Source: Metabacillus rhizolycopersici (GTDB taxonomy: Bacteria > Bacillota > Bacilli > Bacillales > Bacillaceae). From it: a DNA stretch of 38,182 nt. The stretch is from the NCBI RefSeq assembly GCF_020075705.1, contig NZ_JAIQUM010000051.1:1-38182 (forward strand), in the 5' to 3' direction. Positions 11,199 to 20,465 of the stretch are shown piece after piece. The notes below the pieces were generated by a model. The model was not told the DNA's origin, made no database searches, and was given only the letters and a program-made list of their open reading frames with translations. The first letter of the stretch is position 1, and each line of letters starts with the position of its first letter. The translations under genes were made by a program, and so were the position numbers.

Positions 11199-11706
11199 AT
11201 ACAAAAGTTGTGGACAACATTTCACACAAGGTGTTTATAAATTCTCCACAGGATATCCACAATCTGTGGATAACAATAATTATATGATTCAATATTAAGA
11301 GTGAAAACACAGATATGATATCAGAATAAGTCTATACATGCAATGGTTTTTACAAACTTATCCACATAATTAGATGATTGTTGAGAGAAATTGTCCACAA
11401 TAGGGGGAGTTGTGAAAAAACTGTCGATAACCTGTGTGGATACTGAAGGAATTTGTCGTTTTTTTATCCACAGGTGATCGGACCACCTTAATTAATTAAA
11501 GGACAAGTACTTTGTTCAACCCAAAGTGAATGAAGATGGTCTAGGAAATTTCATGAATTAAAATGAGCTTCACCATTTAAAAAAGGTTTCTGTAGATCTG
11601 TGAGAGGATGGAAACTATAATATTGCCCCATATTAACGGGGAGTAGTTCCTCTGTTAATGGAAATCACATTTTCTACAATTAAAAGTAATAAAAAAGCAG
11701 GAATGG

Positions 11707-11736
11707 TTGACAACTCATACAATAGGTCACTATAAT
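11707..11736 (+). promoter_or_regulatory. rpmH promoter
   Basis: A consensus TTGACA (11707-11712) and TATAAT (11731-11736), separated by 18 nt, predict a start near 11743 and a leader of about 38 nt before rpmH. Confidence 0.85.
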
Positions 11737-11780
11737 TAGTAAGACTGTCTTTAACTGTTATCCTCAGGGAGGTGTCATAG

Positions 11781-11915
11781 ATGAAACGTACTTATCAACC
11801 AAAAAAGCGCAAGCACAGTAAAGTTCATGGTTTCCGTAGCCGTATGAGCACAGCAAGTGGACGTAAAGTTCTTGCTCGCCGTCGTCGTAGAGGAAGAAAA
11901 GTATTATCAGCATAG
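11781..11915 (+). CDS. rpmH: Ribosomal protein L34
   Basis: A 44-residue, very basic protein of the large ribosomal subunit. It begins [18 protein letters not shown] and ends in a poly-Arg block ([12 protein letters not shown]), as L34 always does. It is too short for many gene callers. The start is ATG behind CAGGGAGGTG. It is the first gene on the rightward side of the origin, divergent from dnaA, an almost universal arrangement in Firmicutes. It has its own strong promoter and terminator, so it is probably mostly monocistronic. Confidence 0.98.
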   Translation: MKRTYQPKKRKHSKVHGFRSRMSTASGRKVLARRRRRGRKVLSA

Positions 11916-11944
11916 GCCACTGAAAAATCAGTGGTCTTTTTTTT
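11915..11944 (+). terminator. Terminator after rpmH
   Basis: The stem GGCCACTGA/TCAGTGGTC has an AAAA loop and is followed by eight or more T, and it begins at the rpmH stop codon. Confidence 0.9.
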
Positions 11945-12090
11945 CCGAATTAGAAAGAGATAAGTTTTATGACTGGAATTGATGGCTAGTTTTACAAGAT
12001 CGAATGTCAATTGTTAGCTACCTGAATGTCCAAAATTACTTGTAATAAAGGGCAATCTCAATAATCGGACAGTTTATTTACCTGAAGTCG

Positions 12091-12170
12091 TTCAATGCAC
12101 TTAGCATTTATTTAGATAAAATCACCAATTCCCAAAAGGGGAATGTAAATAAAGCGATTTTTACATTGAA
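12091..12170. repeat. Interrupted inverted repeat between rpmH and rnpA
   Basis: Three nested pairs share one centre: TTCAATG/CATTGAA (12091-12097, 12164-12170), GCATTTATTTA/TAAATAAAGC (12104-12114, 12146-12155, one bulge) and ATTCCC/GGGGAAT (12128-12144) around AAAA. It sits in the unusually long 387-nt gap between rpmH and rnpA. It has no T-run and no ORF. The rest of the gap is unremarkable except for the rnpA promoter. Confidence 0.5.
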
Positions 12171-12215
12171 TGCAAAGTAGAAGGCCAAACTTTGATTAAG
12201 TTAGCTTTAAAAGCT

Positions 12216-12246
12216 TTGTTTAAATCGTTTTTAATACAGGTATAAT
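12216..12246 (+). promoter_or_regulatory. Possible rnpA promoter
   Basis: A perfect TATAAT (12241-12246) is preceded at 19 nt by TTGTTT (12216-12221). The spacing is long and the -35 weak, but rpmH is cut off by a terminator, so rnpA needs a promoter here. Confidence 0.45.
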
Positions 12247-12302
12247 GATGGTGAGAATTCTGCAGAAAAATTAGTATGTAGAACATACCGGAGTGAAACG
12301 AA

Positions 12303-12647
12303 ATGAAAAGGAAATATAGAATTAAAAAAAATGAAGATTTTCAAACTGTTTTTAAAAATGGGAAATCGATAGCGAACAGACAATTTGTCATTTATATGTT
12401 ACAAAATCCTGAAGAGCGAGAATTTCGCATTGGGCTATCAGTAAGTAAGAAAATCGGTAATGCTGTGACAAGAAATCGAATTAAGCGCTTAATTCGACAA
12501 GTTTTTCTAGAAGAAAAGCATCGAATTAAAAGTGGGAAAGAGTTCATCATAATCGCTAGAAAACCAGCAGCTGATATGGGGTATTCCGAAGTAAAGAATA
12601 GTTTAGACCACTTGTTTCGAAAAGCTAAGATTTACCAATCTAAATAA
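12303..12647 (+). CDS. rnpA: Ribonuclease P protein component
   Basis: The protein subunit of RNase P, which helps the catalytic RNA trim 5' leaders from tRNA precursors; 114 aa. The RNR signature is present as [21 protein letters not shown] near residues 42-62, followed by the conserved acidic/basic helix [10 protein letters not shown]. The start is ATG, encoding [14 protein letters not shown], preceded by GGAG. It follows rpmH as in nearly all bacteria, but with a gap of 387 nt. The order rnpA-spoIIIJ-khpB downstream is conserved. Confidence 0.97.
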   Translation: MKRKYRIKKNEDFQTVFKNGKSIANRQFVIYMLQNPEEREFRIGLSVSKKIGNAVTRNRIKRLIRQVFLEEKHRIKSGKEFIIIARKPAADMGYSEVKNSLDHLFRKAKIYQSK

Positions 12648-12796
12648 CTGTAGAAATTTGTAGAAATTAACTGGTGAAAAACTTTTATATACATAAGGAA
12701 AATCATAATAAAAATGATAAGATATTAATTATGTGAAACTTTTTCCGTCTTTTAACGTACAAATTGTATCAATTATTGATTAGGAGGAAAAAAGGT

Positions 12797-13564
12797 TTGA
12801 AGAGGCGCATACTTTTAATAACGGGGTTATTGGGTGTTTTAATGTTCTTAGCTGGATGTACTCAGGTTAATGTACCAGTTACATCGGAAAGCACAGGTTT
12901 TTGGAACACATATATCGTATATCCTTTATCACAATTAATTACATATTTTGCCGAAATAACTGGCGATAATTACGGAATAGCAATAATAGTAGTGACGATT
13001 ATCATTCGTTTAGTGCTTTTACCGTTGATGCTGAAGCAAACGAAGAGTTCGAAAGCAATGCAAGCATTACAACCCGAAATGGCAAAATTAAAGGAAAAGT
13101 ACAGTTCAAAGGATCAACAAACACAACAAAAATTACAACAAGAGACGATGGCCCTATTTCAAAAACATGGTGTTAATCCTCTTGCAGGTTGTTTACCGTT
13201 AGTTGTTCAAATGCCAATTTTAATTGGTTTCTATCATGCAATTATGAGAACAGAAGCAATCGCTGAACATACATTCCTTTGGTTTGATTTAGGTGACAAG
13301 GATCCATACTATATCCTTCCAATTGTTGCAGGTATAACAACATTCATACAGCAAAAGATGATGATGGCAGGAACAGCAAATCAAAATCCACAAATGGCGA
13401 TGATGCTTTGGTTAATGCCGATAATGATCGTTGTCTTTGCTATCAGTTTCCCGGCAGCACTTTCTCTTTATTGGGTAGTAGGTAACTTATTCATGATTAT
13501 TCAAACCTATTTTATAAAGGGGCCTGATTTAAGGGTGGAAAAAGATGGGGGAAATAAGAAGTGA
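12797..13564 (+). CDS. spoIIIJ: Membrane protein insertase YidC1/SpoIIIJ
   Basis: An Oxa1/YidC-family insertase that folds proteins into the cytoplasmic membrane. In B. subtilis this paralogue is also needed for SigG activation in the forespore. It has 255 aa and begins with a lipoprotein signal peptide, lipobox FLAGC with the lipidated Cys at residue 21. About five membrane segments follow, with the conserved [14 protein letters not shown] and the hairpin [17 protein letters not shown]. The start is TTG 12797, nine nt after AGGAGG. An upstream in-frame TTG at 12764 lacks a ribosome binding site. Its TGA overlaps the khpB GTG start (GTGA). Confidence 0.96.
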   Translation: MKRRILLITGLLGVLMFLAGCTQVNVPVTSESTGFWNTYIVYPLSQLITYFAEITGDNYGIAIIVVTIIIRLVLLPLMLKQTKSSKAMQALQPEMAKLKEKYSSKDQQTQQKLQQETMALFQKHGVNPLAGCLPLVVQMPILIGFYHAIMRTEAIAEHTFLWFDLGDKDPYYILPIVAGITTFIQQKMMMAGTANQNPQMAMMLWLMPIMIVVFAISFPAALSLYWVVGNLFMIIQTYFIKGPDLRVEKDGGNKK

Positions 13565-14196
13565 AAGAGGTAACTGCTAGTGGACTTACCGTCAATGAAG
13601 CAGTAGAAGATGCACTAAACCAATTAAAGGCGACGAGAGAAGAAGTAGAAATAACAATTCTTGATGAAGGCAAAAAGGGAATATTAGGGATCTTCGGGAA
13701 AAGGCCTGCAACTGTTAATGCAAAGCTAATTCAAGATCCAGTAAAGGCGGCGCAAGCCTTTCTATCTAATATAATCGAAAAGATGGAAATAGATGCCCAA
13801 ATCGAGACAAAACGGTCAGGGAAGTCAGTTACGTTTCAACTAACGGGTGATAAGTTGGCAGTTTTAATTGGAAAAAGGGGACAAACTTTAAATTCGCTGC
13901 AATATTTAACACAATTAGTTGCGAACAGAAACTCAAACCATTATGTGCAGATTACAATTGATGCTGAAGATTATCGAAATAGAAGAAAAGATACACTTAA
14001 TCAATTAGCTGCCCGATTAGCTCAGCAAGCCATCCGGACATCAAAAAGTGTTTCCTTAGAACCAATGCCTTCATATGAACGTAAAGTTATCCATGCTGCG
14101 TTGTCCGCATACAAAGAAATAAAGACGTATTCTGTGGGTGAAGAACCGAATCGTCATTTGGTTATTTCACCTAAACAAAAGACCGACTCTAAGTAG
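13561..14196 (+). CDS. khpB: RNA-binding protein KhpB/Jag (EloR)
   Basis: A 211-aa protein known as Jag, or SpoIIIJ-associated protein. The N-terminal Jag domain covers about residues 1-50 ([17 protein letters not shown] and [11 protein letters not shown]). A KH domain is near 75-145 with [13 protein letters not shown], and an R3H domain is at the end ([15 protein letters not shown]). The family binds RNA and is linked to cell elongation in streptococci. The GTG start overlaps the spoIIIJ stop by 4 nt and uses a GGGGGA site inside that gene, so the two are translationally coupled. The 5' arm of its terminator lies within its last codons. Confidence 0.95.
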   Translation: MKEVTASGLTVNEAVEDALNQLKATREEVEITILDEGKKGILGIFGKRPATVNAKLIQDPVKAAQAFLSNIIEKMEIDAQIETKRSGKSVTFQLTGDKLAVLIGKRGQTLNSLQYLTQLVANRNSNHYVQITIDAEDYRNRRKDTLNQLAARLAQQAIRTSKSVSLEPMPSYERKVIHAALSAYKEIKTYSVGEEPNRHLVISPKQKTDSK

Positions 14197-14213
14197 AGTC
14201 GGTCTTTTGTTGT
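14177..14213 (+). terminator. Terminator of the rnpA-spoIIIJ-khpB unit
   Basis: AAAAGACCGACTC (14177 on) pairs perfectly with GAGTCGGTCTTTT around TAAGTA. It has A- and T-runs on both sides, so it could work in either direction. Confidence 0.9.
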
Positions 14214-14663
14214 TATTTACTGGGAAATAAAGAGAGGTGGTATTCCTATCGGTGGGCAGATTATTACCCAATAAACTGCAAAAACGGTTATTTTCTGCTA
14301 ATTGCATGTTATTGAGTACTGGGCGTGTACGCAAGTGTTACCAAATTAATAAACATGTCGTTTTTGAAGGGAATGATTCGGGCGCGCCTAGTGTGCATGT
14401 CACTTATGAATGTTAATTTGTGAAATGTCTTTAGTAGTAAAACATAGATTATCCCATTCTTAACGGACGGTAAAATTATTACCTTAATATTTATAAGAGA
14501 TAAAGTGGATTGGTGAGTGCTAACTGTTTGTATAGAGAAAGGCAAGTCTTGCCTTAGCGTGTGAGGTCTAAAATTTTAATGAGAAGGTTGTTTGATAAAA
14601 GGTCAAATGTTAATAACTAAATAAGGGGGAGCTTTCAATAAAGAGCAAATATTGTTATTAACA

Positions 14664-14720
14664 TGTGGATAAGTTAAAATAAGCAGAGAGAGATTGAAAA
14701 ATATGATGGAATGTGGATAA
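14664..14720 (+). other. Pair of perfect DnaA boxes upstream of mnmE
   Basis: TGTGGATAA occurs at 14664-14672 and again at 14712-14720, in the same orientation and 48 nt apart. The 14197-14840 gap otherwise holds a 17-nt palindrome (14539-14555) and a small ACTTTC/GAAAGT hairpin near 14738. I found no gene there. DnaA binding in the jag-thdF (khpB-mnmE) interval has been reported in B. subtilis, as I recall. Confidence 0.75.
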
Positions 14721-14840
14721 TGCTAGATCAATTTTACTTTCTTATGAAAGTGAAATATGCTATCTTTAAATTTTGTTCAAGACTCGAAATGATAGAGGGA
14801 ATATTAATATAGATAAATGATAAGAGAGGTGATCGTAAAA

Positions 14841-16226
14841 ATGGAGTTAGATACAATAGCAGCAATATCAACACCTTTAGGGGAAGGGGCAATCGCAATT
14901 GTCAGATTAAGTGGAGAGCAAGCTTTTGAAATTGCAGATAAGCTTTTTGAGGCACCTTCTAATAAAAGGCTAATAGAGGTTGACTCCCATACGATCCATT
15001 ACGGTCATATGATTGATCCGGCAACGGGGAATGTTGTTGAGGAAGTCATGGTTTCAGTGATGAGGGGACCAAAAACATTTACAAGAGAAGATGTTGTTGA
15101 AATAAATTGCCATGGTGGGCTAGTCACTGTAAATCGGGTATTACAATTAGCTATACAAAACGGCGCACGACTTGCAGAACCAGGTGAGTTTACAAAGCGT
15201 GCCTTTTTAAATGGGCGGATTGACTTGTCACAAGCGGAAGCAGTAATGGATTTAATTCGGGCCAAAACAGATCGAGCAATGAATGTTGCATTAGGACAAA
15301 TGGAAGGAAGATTATCAAAGCTTGTTCAAAGGCTTAGACAAGAGATTTTAGAGACATTAGCACATGTTGAGGTTAATATTGATTATCCAGAATATGATGA
15401 TGTTGAGGAAATGACTCATCGTATGCTGATTGATAAGGCGACTATTGTAAAAGATGAAATTAATAAGCTCCTTCAAACATCACAGCAAGGAAAGATCTTA
15501 AGAGAAGGACTTTCAACTGTCATTATAGGAAGGCCGAATGTAGGGAAATCGTCCCTATTGAATAGCCTTGTTCAGGAGAATAAAGCAATCGTAACAGACA
15601 TTCCAGGAACGACAAGAGATGTCATTGAAGAATATGTGAATGTTAGAGGAGTGCCACTTCGTTTAGTAGATACAGCTGGTATTCGAGAAACTGAGGATAT
15701 TGTCGAACGAATTGGTGTTGAGCGATCAAGAAAGGTTTTAAAGGAAGCAGACTTAATCCTTCTTGTTTTAAATTATCATGAGGAACTTCTCACTGAAGAT
15801 ATTCAACTTTTTGAGGCGATAAAAGGAATGGACTTTATCGTCATCGTTAATAAAATGGATTTGGAACAACGAATTGATCTCCAAAAGGTGAAAGAATTAG
15901 CTGCTGGTAAGCCTGTTGTCACTACTTCCTTATTAGAGGAAAAGGGAATTGATGAGTTAGAGGAAGCAATAAGTGCACTATTTTTCCAAGGCAATGTGCA
16001 AAGTGGTGATTTGACGTATGTATCAAATTCTCGCCATATCGCATTATTAACAGCTGCCCAAACGTCCATTAGTGATGCATTAACAGGTATTCATGCAGGT
16101 ATACCTATTGATATCATTCAAATCGATTTCACTCGCTGTTGGGAGCAACTTGGTGAAATCATCGGTGATGCCGTTCATGAAAGCTTAATTGACCAGTTGT
16201 TCTCACAATTTTGCTTAGGGAAATAA
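14841..16226 (+). CDS. mnmE: tRNA modification GTPase MnmE
   Basis: A GTPase that works with MnmG to add the carboxymethylaminomethyl group to uridine 34 of certain tRNAs. From ATG 14841 it has 461 aa. The N-terminal tetrahydrofolate-binding domain is followed by a G domain inserted in a helical domain: G1 GRPNVGKS at 230-237, GTTRD at 256-260, DTAG at 277-280 and NKMD at 337-340. The C-terminus ends FCLGK with the essential Cys458. The start is chosen from GAGGTGAT eight nt upstream and from the family N-terminus ([10 protein letters not shown]). An ATG eight codons earlier overlaps that site. Confidence 0.97.
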   Translation: MELDTIAAISTPLGEGAIAIVRLSGEQAFEIADKLFEAPSNKRLIEVDSHTIHYGHMIDPATGNVVEEVMVSVMRGPKTFTREDVVEINCHGGLVTVNRVLQLAIQNGARLAEPGEFTKRAFLNGRIDLSQAEAVMDLIRAKTDRAMNVALGQMEGRLSKLVQRLRQEILETLAHVEVNIDYPEYDDVEEMTHRMLIDKATIVKDEINKLLQTSQQGKILREGLSTVIIGRPNVGKSSLLNSLVQENKAIVTDIPGTTRDVIEEYVNVRGVPLRLVDTAGIRETEDIVERIGVERSRKVLKEADLILLVLNYHEELLTEDIQLFEAIKGMDFIVIVNKMDLEQRIDLQKVKELAAGKPVVTTSLLEEKGIDELEEAISALFFQGNVQSGDLTYVSNSRHIALLTAAQTSISDALTGIHAGIPIDIIQIDFTRCWEQLGEIIGDAVHESLIDQLFSQFCLGK

Positions 16227-16293
16227 TGAAAACTAGACACTAAGACTACGTTTAAAAAATAGAACTGTTGATCATAAACTAAGGAGGTTAAAT

Positions 16294-18180
16294 ATGTCGT
16301 ATCATGCTGGAGACTATGATGTGATTGTCGTCGGTGCTGGCCATGCTGGCTGTGAATCTGCACTAGCATCTGCAAGAATGGGGGCAAAAACCCTTATTAT
16401 TACAATAAATTTAGACATGGTGGCCTTTATGCCATGTAATCCGTCAGTTGGTGGACCTGCAAAAGGTATCGTTGTTCGGGAAATAGATGCTTTGGGCGGG
16501 GAAATGGGTAAAACGGTTGATAAAACACATATTCAAATGAGAATGTTAAATACAGGTAAAGGACCCGCTGTGAGAGCCTTGCGGGCACAAGCCGATAAAT
16601 TTGCATATCAACATGAAATGAAGAAAACGTTAGAAAATGAAAAAAATCTAACATTACTTCAAGGTATGGTTGATAAATTAATTGTTGAGGATGGAATCTG
16701 TAAGGGAATTGTGACTCAAACGGGTGCGGAATATAGAGCTAAGGCTGTTGTGTTAACGACAGGGACCTTCTTAAGAGGTGAGATTATATTAGGGGAACTT
16801 AAATACTCGAGTGGCCCAAATAATCAACAGCCTTCGATTAAACTATCTGAACATCTGGAAGAGCTGGGATTTGATTTAGTAAGATTTAAAACAGGAACAC
16901 CGCCACGAGTGAATAGTCATACGATTGACTACAGTAAAACAGAAATTCAACCAGGTGATGAGGTTCCCCGTGCATTCTCTTACGAAACGACTAAATTTAT
17001 TACAGATCAGCTTCCATGCTGGTTAACATATACAAGTCCAGATACACACACGATTATTAATAATAACTTACATCGTTCACCAATGTATTCGGGGATGATC
17101 AAAGGATCAGGACCGCGTTATTGTCCATCGATCGAAGATAAAATTGTCCGCTTCAATGATAAACCAAGACATCAAATATTCTTAGAACCAGAAGGTAGAA
17201 ATACTCAAGAGGTTTATGTACAAGGACTATCAACTAGTTTACCTGAAGAGGTACAGCATCAATTAATTCGATCAGTCCCTGGCCTTGAAAATGCGCAAAT
17301 GATGAGAGCAGGGTATGCAATTGAATATGATGCAATCGTTCCAACTCAACTTTGGCCAACGTTAGAAACGAAGAAAATATCAGCCTTATTTACAGCAGGG
17401 CAGATTAACGGTACCTCAGGATATGAAGAGGCAGCAGGGCAAGGATTAATGGCTGGAATTAATGCTGCTCAAAAGGCGTTAGGAAAAGAAGATGTGATTT
17501 TAGGTAGATCAGATGCTTATATCGGTGTACTTATTGATGATTTAGTTACAAAGGGAACAAGTGAACCATACCGCCTATTAACTTCAAGAGCTGAATATCG
17601 TTTATTACTTCGCCATGATAATGCCGATCTACGTTTAACTGAAATTGGCAAAAAATTAGGTCTAATATCTGAAGAACGATTTGCGAAATTTACAAACAAA
17701 AAGCACGCGATTGAACAAGAAAGACAACGCTTGTTAACTGTTATTATAAAGCCAAATCAAAAGACGCAAGATTTAATTCTTTCTGTTGGCGGAAGTGAGT
17801 TAAAAGACGGAATTAGAGCTGCTGACTTACTAAAACGTCCAGAAATGACTTATGAACATATTAAACAGCTTGTTCCTTCTGAAACTGAAATTGATGCTGA
17901 AGTTGCAGAACAGGTAGAAATTCAAATTAAATATGAAGGTTATATCGAAAAATCCTTACAGCAGGTTGAGAAATTAAAGAGAATGGAAAGTAAAAAGATT
18001 CCCGAAAATATCGATTATGATGCTATTAACGGTTTAGCGAACGAAGCACGCCAAAATCTAAAAGAAGTTAGACCTTTATCAGTAGCACAGGCATCTCGTA
18101 TTTCAGGTGTAAATCCAGCAGACGTATCAATCCTATTGGTATACTTGGAGCAAGGGAAAATTGCACGGGTCTCTAATTAA
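16294..18180 (+). CDS. mnmG: tRNA uridine-5-carboxymethylaminomethyl modification enzyme MnmG
   Basis: The FAD-dependent partner of MnmE in wobble-uridine modification (GidA). At 628 aa it is full length. The FAD dinucleotide fold is at the N-terminus ([19 protein letters not shown], residues 12-30), followed by the family blocks [24 protein letters not shown] and TGTPPRV. The [16 protein letters not shown] block lies near residue 380 and a C-terminal helical domain ends the protein. The start is ATG 16294 behind AAGGAGGT. It lies 67 nt after mnmE and 20 nt before rsmG, so the three are probably co-transcribed. Confidence 0.98.
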   Translation: MSYHAGDYDVIVVGAGHAGCESALASARMGAKTLIITINLDMVAFMPCNPSVGGPAKGIVVREIDALGGEMGKTVDKTHIQMRMLNTGKGPAVRALRAQADKFAYQHEMKKTLENEKNLTLLQGMVDKLIVEDGICKGIVTQTGAEYRAKAVVLTTGTFLRGEIILGELKYSSGPNNQQPSIKLSEHLEELGFDLVRFKTGTPPRVNSHTIDYSKTEIQPGDEVPRAFSYETTKFITDQLPCWLTYTSPDTHTIINNNLHRSPMYSGMIKGSGPRYCPSIEDKIVRFNDKPRHQIFLEPEGRNTQEVYVQGLSTSLPEEVQHQLIRSVPGLENAQMMRAGYAIEYDAIVPTQLWPTLETKKISALFTAGQINGTSGYEEAAGQGLMAGINAAQKALGKEDVILGRSDAYIGVLIDDLVTKGTSEPYRLLTSRAEYRLLLRHDNADLRLTEIGKKLGLISEERFAKFTNKKHAIEQERQRLLTVIIKPNQKTQDLILSVGGSELKDGIRAADLLKRPEMTYEHIKQLVPSETEIDAEVAEQVEIQIKYEGYIEKSLQQVEKLKRMESKKIPENIDYDAINGLANEARQNLKEVRPLSVAQASRISGVNPADVSILLVYLEQGKIARVSN

Positions 18181-18200
18181 TAAGTGGAAAGGTTTTGAGT

Positions 18201-18917
18201 ATGGATACAGCATTATTTCAATCAAGTTTAGCGGAGAAAGGAATCATTCTTTCGCCACAGCAAATGAATCAATTTGATTTATATTTTGATTTGCTAGTAG
18301 AATGGAACGAGAAAATGAATTTAACGTCAATTACAGAAAAAAAGGAAGTGTACTTAAAGCATTTTTATGATTCTGTATCAGCTGCCTTTTATTTTAATTT
18401 CTCAGAGCCATTTACTATTTGCGATATTGGGGCGGGAGCTGGTTTTCCTAGTATACCAATTAACATCTGTTTCCCGCATCTAAGGATATCGATTGTTGAC
18501 TCATTACAAAAGAGAATTAATTTCTTATCACATCTTACACAGGAATTAGGTTTACAGAACGTTAAGCTATTTCATGACCGTGCCGAAACATTTGGCCAAA
18601 ATCAAGAGTATAGAGAATCGTTTGATGTTGTAACTGCTAGAGCGGTAGCAAGGCTTTCTGTCTTAAGTGAATTGTGCCTACCTCTTGTTAAAGAGGACGG
18701 CTTCTTTCTTGCTATGAAAGCTGCGGCAGCAAAGGAAGAACTGGATGCTGGCAAAAGGGCACTTCAGGTTTTAGGTGGGAAAGTTCAAGAAATTCACTCA
18801 TTTGAATTACCGATGGAAAATAGTGAACGAACAATCCTAGTTATTGAAAAGGTAAAGAAAACACCAAAAAAATACCCAAGAAAGCCTGGAATGCCAAACA
18901 AGCTTCCAATAGAGTAA
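18201..18917 (+). CDS. rsmG: 16S rRNA (guanine-N7) methyltransferase RsmG
   Basis: The SAM-dependent enzyme (GidB) that methylates G527 (E. coli numbering) of 16S rRNA. Its loss gives low-level streptomycin resistance in several species. The product is 238 aa. The SAM-binding motif [12 protein letters not shown] is at residues 75-86, [19 protein letters not shown] lies mid-protein, and the C-terminus [16 protein letters not shown] is typical. The start is ATG 18201, eight nt behind GGAAAGG. A TTG two codons upstream is too close to that site. A parS-like palindrome begins immediately after the stop codon. Confidence 0.97.
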   Translation: MDTALFQSSLAEKGIILSPQQMNQFDLYFDLLVEWNEKMNLTSITEKKEVYLKHFYDSVSAAFYFNFSEPFTICDIGAGAGFPSIPINICFPHLRISIVDSLQKRINFLSHLTQELGLQNVKLFHDRAETFGQNQEYRESFDVVTARAVARLSVLSELCLPLVKEDGFFLAMKAAAAKEELDAGKRALQVLGGKVQEIHSFELPMENSERTILVIEKVKKTPKKYPRKPGMPNKLPIE

Positions 18918-18918
18918 A

Positions 18919-18934
18919 TGTTTCATGTGAAACA
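18919..18934. other. parS-like site upstream of noc
   Basis: TGTTTCATGTGAAACA matches the Spo0J target TGTTNCACGTGAAACA with one change in the central CG. The symmetry extends outward as GTAAA on the left and TTTAC on the right, so the dyad covers 18914-18939 and is perfect except for the centre. It lies between rsmG and noc. Confidence 0.75.
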
Positions 18935-19022
18935 TTTACTTGCACTTTTAAATATTTTGCAGGAAATAATGAAGGAAAAAGAGAATATTAAAATTGGTAG
19001 TCTTTAAAGGTGGTGTTGGCAC

Positions 19023-19901
19023 ATGAAGCATCCATTTTCACGTTTTTTCGGTCTGGGAGAAAAGGAAGTAGAGCAAGTAGAGCAAGTCGCGATTGATGAG
19101 ATAGAACAAGAAATGAGAGCGGAAAAACAAAATAATGAAGAAGTAAAAAAAATCGAAGTACAGGATATTGTACCTAATCGTTTCCAGCCACGTACCATCT
19201 TTGCTAATGAAAAGATTGAGGAATTAGCATTGACTATTCGGACGCACGGAATTATCCAGCCAATAGTCGTAAGGGAAAGAGATGGAAAGTTTGAGATTAT
19301 TGCCGGAGAGAGACGCTGGCGTGCTGTTCAAACGTTAGGTTGGGATACTATACCTGCAATCGTAAAGGATTTTAATGATACCGAAACAGCGAGTGTGGCA
19401 TTAATTGAAAACCTACAAAGGGAAGAGCTCTCATCAATAGAGGAAGCTGTTGCTTATGCAAAATTACTAGAATTACATGATCTCACACAGGAAGCATTGG
19501 CACAGCGACTCGGTAAGGGGCAATCTACAATAGCGAATAAGTTACGCTTATTAAAACTCCCAAAAGACGTACAGGATGCTCTACTGCAGAAGGCAATTAC
19601 AGAGCGGCATGCACGTGCGCTTATTCCATTAAAGGACCCTGAATTACAAATAAAACTGTTAGAAGAGATTATTGAAAAGCAGCTAAATGTAAAACAAACG
19701 GAAGACCGAGTGGTTAGGATCCTAGAGAAGAATAATGTGAAACCAAAACCGAAGCGTAAAGCATTTAGTAGAGATACTAGAATTGCAATGAATACAATTC
19801 GTCAATCATTATCGCTGGTCGCTGATAGTGGCGTTAAGTTAAATGCAGAAGAAGAAGAATTTGAGGAATACATTCAATTTACAATAAAGATACCTAAATA
19901 G
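19023..19901 (+). CDS. noc: Nucleoid occlusion protein Noc
   Basis: A ParB-family CTPase that binds its own DNA sites and the membrane and stops division over the nucleoid. The product is 292 aa. The N-terminus [14 protein letters not shown] is the amphipathic membrane-targeting segment characteristic of Noc and is followed by a Glu-rich linker. The CTP-binding motifs are GERRWRA at 95-101 and ENLQREE at 129-135. The helix-turn-helix is about residues 154-177 ([21 protein letters not shown]). The N-terminus and gene position distinguish it from the paralogue Spo0J downstream. The start is ATG behind AAAGGTGGT. Confidence 0.96.
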   Translation: MKHPFSRFFGLGEKEVEQVEQVAIDEIEQEMRAEKQNNEEVKKIEVQDIVPNRFQPRTIFANEKIEELALTIRTHGIIQPIVVRERDGKFEIIAGERRWRAVQTLGWDTIPAIVKDFNDTETASVALIENLQREELSSIEEAVAYAKLLELHDLTQEALAQRLGKGQSTIANKLRLLKLPKDVQDALLQKAITERHARALIPLKDPELQIKLLEEIIEKQLNVKQTEDRVVRILEKNNVKPKPKRKAFSRDTRIAMNTIRQSLSLVADSGVKLNAEEEEFEEYIQFTIKIPK

Positions 19902-19990
19902 CATCTTGCATTTAAATATATGATTATTTATTATACGTTTTAATAATTGACAGATAGATAACGGATTTATACCTTATATTTTACTCCTGA

Positions 19991-20026
19991 AGGGCTGAAC
20001 TGGATTGAAGGTCAGACCCTTTTTCT
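19991..20026 (+). terminator. Terminator after noc
   Basis: AGGG-CTGA pairs with TCAG-ACCCT (one bulge) around a loop of about ten nt, followed by CTTTTTC. It separates noc from soj, which therefore need separate promoters. Confidence 0.65.
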
Positions 20027-20035
20027 TGTCTTATA

Positions 20036-20138
20036 GGAAACTATAAAATTCTTGTACTGTGGATAAGCGCACGTCATCCAGTTCCAGCGCCTTTGTTCTT
20101 CCCTGGGAAATACTAAAATTCTAGTATTGTAGATTTGC
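20036..20138 (+). repeat. Dispersed intergenic repeat, two tandem copies
   Basis: Copy one (20036-20068) begins GGAAACTATAAAATTCTTGT and contains TGTGGATAA (20058-20066), a perfect DnaA box. It continues through CATCCAGTTCCAGCGCCTTTG. Copy two (20106-20138) aligns to it without gaps over 33 nt at 25 identical positions, so it looks like an older duplicate. Related copies occur at 22143 and 34724, and a distal half occurs at 6336. The 19902-20465 gap has no gene. Confidence 0.75.
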
Positions 20139-20320
20139 ATTTCAGAATGCAGTCGTTCCTTCTTCCTCGTTAATTTGCAAAGAAATGTGAACGTTCCCCT
20201 ACAATATTTCCCCACTTGCGCTCTATCGTCAAATAGCCGCATAAAGCCTATTATATAGATAATTTATTTTTCTCTTAATTGATAATACAAGTATTGAAGA
20301 AATTAGAAAAAACTCAACCT

Positions 20321-20342
20321 TTCTATCATATTCATGATAGAA
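20321..20342. promoter_or_regulatory. Palindrome upstream of soj
   Basis: TTCTATCAT and ATGATAGAA form a perfect 9-nt dyad around ATTC, 123 nt before the soj start. No T-run follows in the direction of soj, so an operator is more likely than a terminator. The bound protein is unknown. Confidence 0.4.
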
Positions 20343-20465
20343 TAAAAAATGATAACAAATAAGTGGAAGAATTTAGATAAGAGTATGATTACTATCAAAA
20401 ATGGCCATTTAAGTTCCTATTTTATGTTTGAATAAAAGTTTTTATGTTATGGAAGAGGTGACATC

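Larger units (their letters stand above)
11154..11472. other. oriC DnaA-box cluster upstream of dnaA
   Basis: Perfect boxes to TTATNCACA or its complement lie at 11154-11162 (TGTGCATAA), 11265-11273 (TGTGGATAA), 11358-11366 and 11464-11472 (both TTATCCACA). One-mismatch boxes lie at 11209-11217, 11242-11250, 11253-11261, 11391-11399, 11422-11430 and 11435-11443. This corresponds to the dnaA-upstream half of the bipartite Bacillus origin. The rest of the 11056-11780 gap holds the dnaA promoter, the rpmH promoter and AT-rich sequence with no gene. Confidence 0.9.

Noticed and set aside
11125..11310. Open reading frames inside the oriC gaps (for example on the minus strand here)
   Set aside because: They overlap DnaA boxes and the dnaA promoter, lack ribosome binding sites, and resemble no protein family.
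20099..20111. TTCCCTGGGAAAT as a Noc site
   Set aside because: The dyad is odd-centred, with one extra base between CCC and GGG compared with the Noc consensus.
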